Source of the DNA: Bacteroidales bacterium
Lineage (GTDB): Bacteria; Bacteroidota; Bacteroidia; Bacteroidales; S143-33
Direction: 5' to 3'
Assembly: GCA_027083655.1 (NCBI GenBank)
Contig: JALWNS010000431.1
Location: 3,181-10,565 of the forward strand
DNA length: 7,385 nucleotides
The notes below the pieces were generated by a model that saw only the letters and a list, made by a program, of their open reading frames with translations, did not search any database and was not told where the DNA came from. Below are positions 6,102-7,385 of the stretch, piece after piece. Position 1 is the stretch's first letter. The number at the start of each line of letters is the position of its first letter. The position numbers were made by a program, and so were the translations under genes.

Positions 6102-7385
6102 TAAAATTTATTTTGCCGGCAAGTTTCAAACAACTGGCAAAGAGTTAATTGTAAAAAGCCCTTTCTCTGGAAAGGAAATAGCACATGCTTTCCTGGCCGG
6201 GGAAGAACAAGTGAACCAAGCTATTGAAGCAGCCCTGGCGGTGGAGAAGCAGATGGCTCAGCTACCTACTTATGTCCGCTACGAGGCCCTGATGTATATT
6301 GCAAGTAAAATCAAGGAAAACAAAGAAAAATTTGCACACATCATTGCCAGTGAGGCAGCCAAGCCTTACCGTTATGCTGTGGGCGAGGTTGAGCGTGCTA
6401 TCCAGACTTTTACTGTTGCAGCAGAGGAAGCCAAGAGACTCCCTAAGGAATATATTTCCTTGGATTGGACCAGACCTGGACATGGTAAAGAAGGACTGGT
6501 TAAATATTTCCCAATAGGACTTGTAGCGGGTATATCACCATTTAATTTTCCACTTAACCTGGCAGTCCACAAAATAGCTCCAGCTATTGCCGCTGGCAAC
6601 CCTATAATACTCAAACCTTCACGGCATACTCCACTCTCTACACTGGAGCTTGCTAAAATAATTGACGAGACAGATCTACCCAAAGGTGCTGTGTCAATCA
6701 TGCCCACTGACCGTGAGGTGGGAAATATTCTCGTCACAGACCCGCGGATAAAAATGCTATCGTTTACAGGCTCACCTGCCGTTGGATGGAAAATGAAACA
6801 GATGGCGCCACCAAAGAGAAAAGTACTACTGGAGCTCGGTGGTAATGCCGGTGTTATTGTGTCCAGGACAGCAGACCTGCAAAAAGCCCTTGACAGGATA
6901 ATTATTGGTGCTTATGCATATTCTGGCCAGGTGTGTATCCACACCCAGCGGATTTTTGTGCACAAGGATATATTTGACGACTTCACAAGCCAGTTGATTG
7001 AACGAACTAAGAACCTGAAAAAAGGCGATCCCACTGACCCGGAGACCGAGATTTCGGCAATGATAGAGGAGAAAGAAGCACAGCGCGTAGAAGAGTGGGT
7101 TAATGAAGCAGTCAGTCAGGGAGCTAAGGTCCTGTCCGGTGGTAAGAGGGAGTTTACATTTTTCCAGCCCACAGTGCTCACAGGTACAAAGAAAGATATG
7201 AAGGTGTGGGCGCTGGAAATCTTTGGACCAGTGGTGCTAGTAGAGCCATTTGAGACTTTTGAACAAGCCGTGGATATGATTAATGATTCGGATTATGGCC
7301 TGCAGGCAGGTGTATTTACCGAAAGCTTCAAGGAGATGAGCTATGCCTTTAATAACATTGAAGTAGGTGGCGTGATAATCAATGA
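6091..7385 (+). CDS. NAD(P)-dependent aldehyde dehydrogenase, N-terminal 431 residues (partial)
   Basis: The frame is open from ATG at 6091 to the right edge; about 40-50 C-terminal residues are missing compared with a usual length of 470-480. The enzyme oxidises an aldehyde to its acid. All ALDH superfamily landmarks are seen: SPFNFP (149-154, oxyanion Asn152), ILKPS (173-177, Lys175), FTGSPAVG (225-232, Rossmann Gly), LLELGG (246-251, general base Glu248), SGQVCIHTQR (278-287, catalytic Cys282) and LEIFGPV (375-381, Glu376 and Phe378 at the nicotinamide ribose). The substrate cannot be read from the sequence; the general pattern is closest to lactaldehyde- or GAPN-like groups. R178 follows KPS where NAD-preferring members usually have Glu, which suggests NADP+. 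No Shine-Dalgarno or good promoter is visible before the start. Its GC content is visibly higher than that of the genes to the left. It may be transcribed alone. Confidence 0.96.
   Translation, partial: METYKIYFAGKFQTTGKELIVKSPFSGKEIAHAFLAGEEQVNQAIEAALAVEKQMAQLPTYVRYEALMYIASKIKENKEKFAHIIASEAAKPYRYAVGEVERAIQTFTVAAEEAKRLPKEYISLDWTRPGHGKEGLVKYFPIGLVAGISPFNFPLNLAVHKIAPAIAAGNPIILKPSRHTPLSTLELAKIIDETDLPKGAVSIMPTDREVGNILVTDPRIKMLSFTGSPAVGWKMKQMAPPKRKVLLELGGNAGVIVSRTADLQKALDRIIIGAYAYSGQVCIHTQRIFVHKDIFDDFTSQLIERTKNLKKGDPTDPETEISAMIEEKEAQRVEEWVNEAVSQGAKVLSGGKREFTFFQPTVLTGTKKDMKVWALEIFGPVVLVEPFETFEQAVDMINDSDYGLQAGVFTESFKEMSYAFNNIEVGGVIIN

Noticed and set aside
5591..6148. Plus-strand open frames at 5591-5806 and 5939-6148
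   Set aside because: They are opposite ubiE, and the second also overlaps the start of the aldehyde dehydrogenase in another frame. Both genes have complete family signatures.
6262..6737. Open frames on the minus strand (6262-6483 and 6372-6737) opposite the aldehyde dehydrogenase
   Set aside because: The plus-strand frame there carries the conserved ALDH motifs without a break. The antisense peptides are low-complexity Ser/Ala/Gly sequences with no family match.

Overview
The window looks like an ordinary chromosomal stretch of a low-GC member of the Bacteroidota. Three things point there: a PorT-type component of the type IX secretion system (T9SS), a large secreted protein ending in the 'gliding motility-associated' (type B) T9SS sorting domain, and a UbiE-type methyltransferase placed directly upstream of porT, an arrangement I recall from other Bacteroidota. 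A Bacteroidota-type -7 promoter box (TAnnTTTG) upstream of ubiE agrees. I cannot resolve the genus.

Layout. Six genes lie on the minus strand, read from right to left: ubiE (6030-5287), porT (5225-4524), a DUF6765-like gene (4517-3510), a small STAS/SpoIIAA-like gene (3451-3014), a large modular T9SS substrate (2927-321), and the start of an exported TPR-like protein (315 to the left edge). One divergent gene, an aldehyde dehydrogenase, runs on the plus strand from 6091 past the right edge. No gene-free gap exceeds 90 bases, so there is no room for hidden RNA genes or mobile elements. I saw no CRISPR array, tRNA, rRNA or insertion sequence.

How the genes relate. UbiE makes menaquinone. PorT is a T9SS outer-membrane component, and the 868-residue protein two genes beyond it is a likely cargo of that same machine. 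porT and the DUF6765-like gene are only 6 bases apart, with the ribosome site of the second inside the last codons of the first. The large substrate and the TPR-like protein touch at a TAATG junction. Each of these pairs is therefore probably co-transcribed. A candidate promoter and a good ribosome site precede the large substrate gene, so the left pair may form its own unit.

I did not find a clearly new system. The least understood part is the pair of cytoplasmic-looking genes (DUF6765-like and STAS-like) sandwiched between two T9SS-related genes. The aldehyde dehydrogenase also has an arginine where NAD-preferring relatives carry a glutamate.
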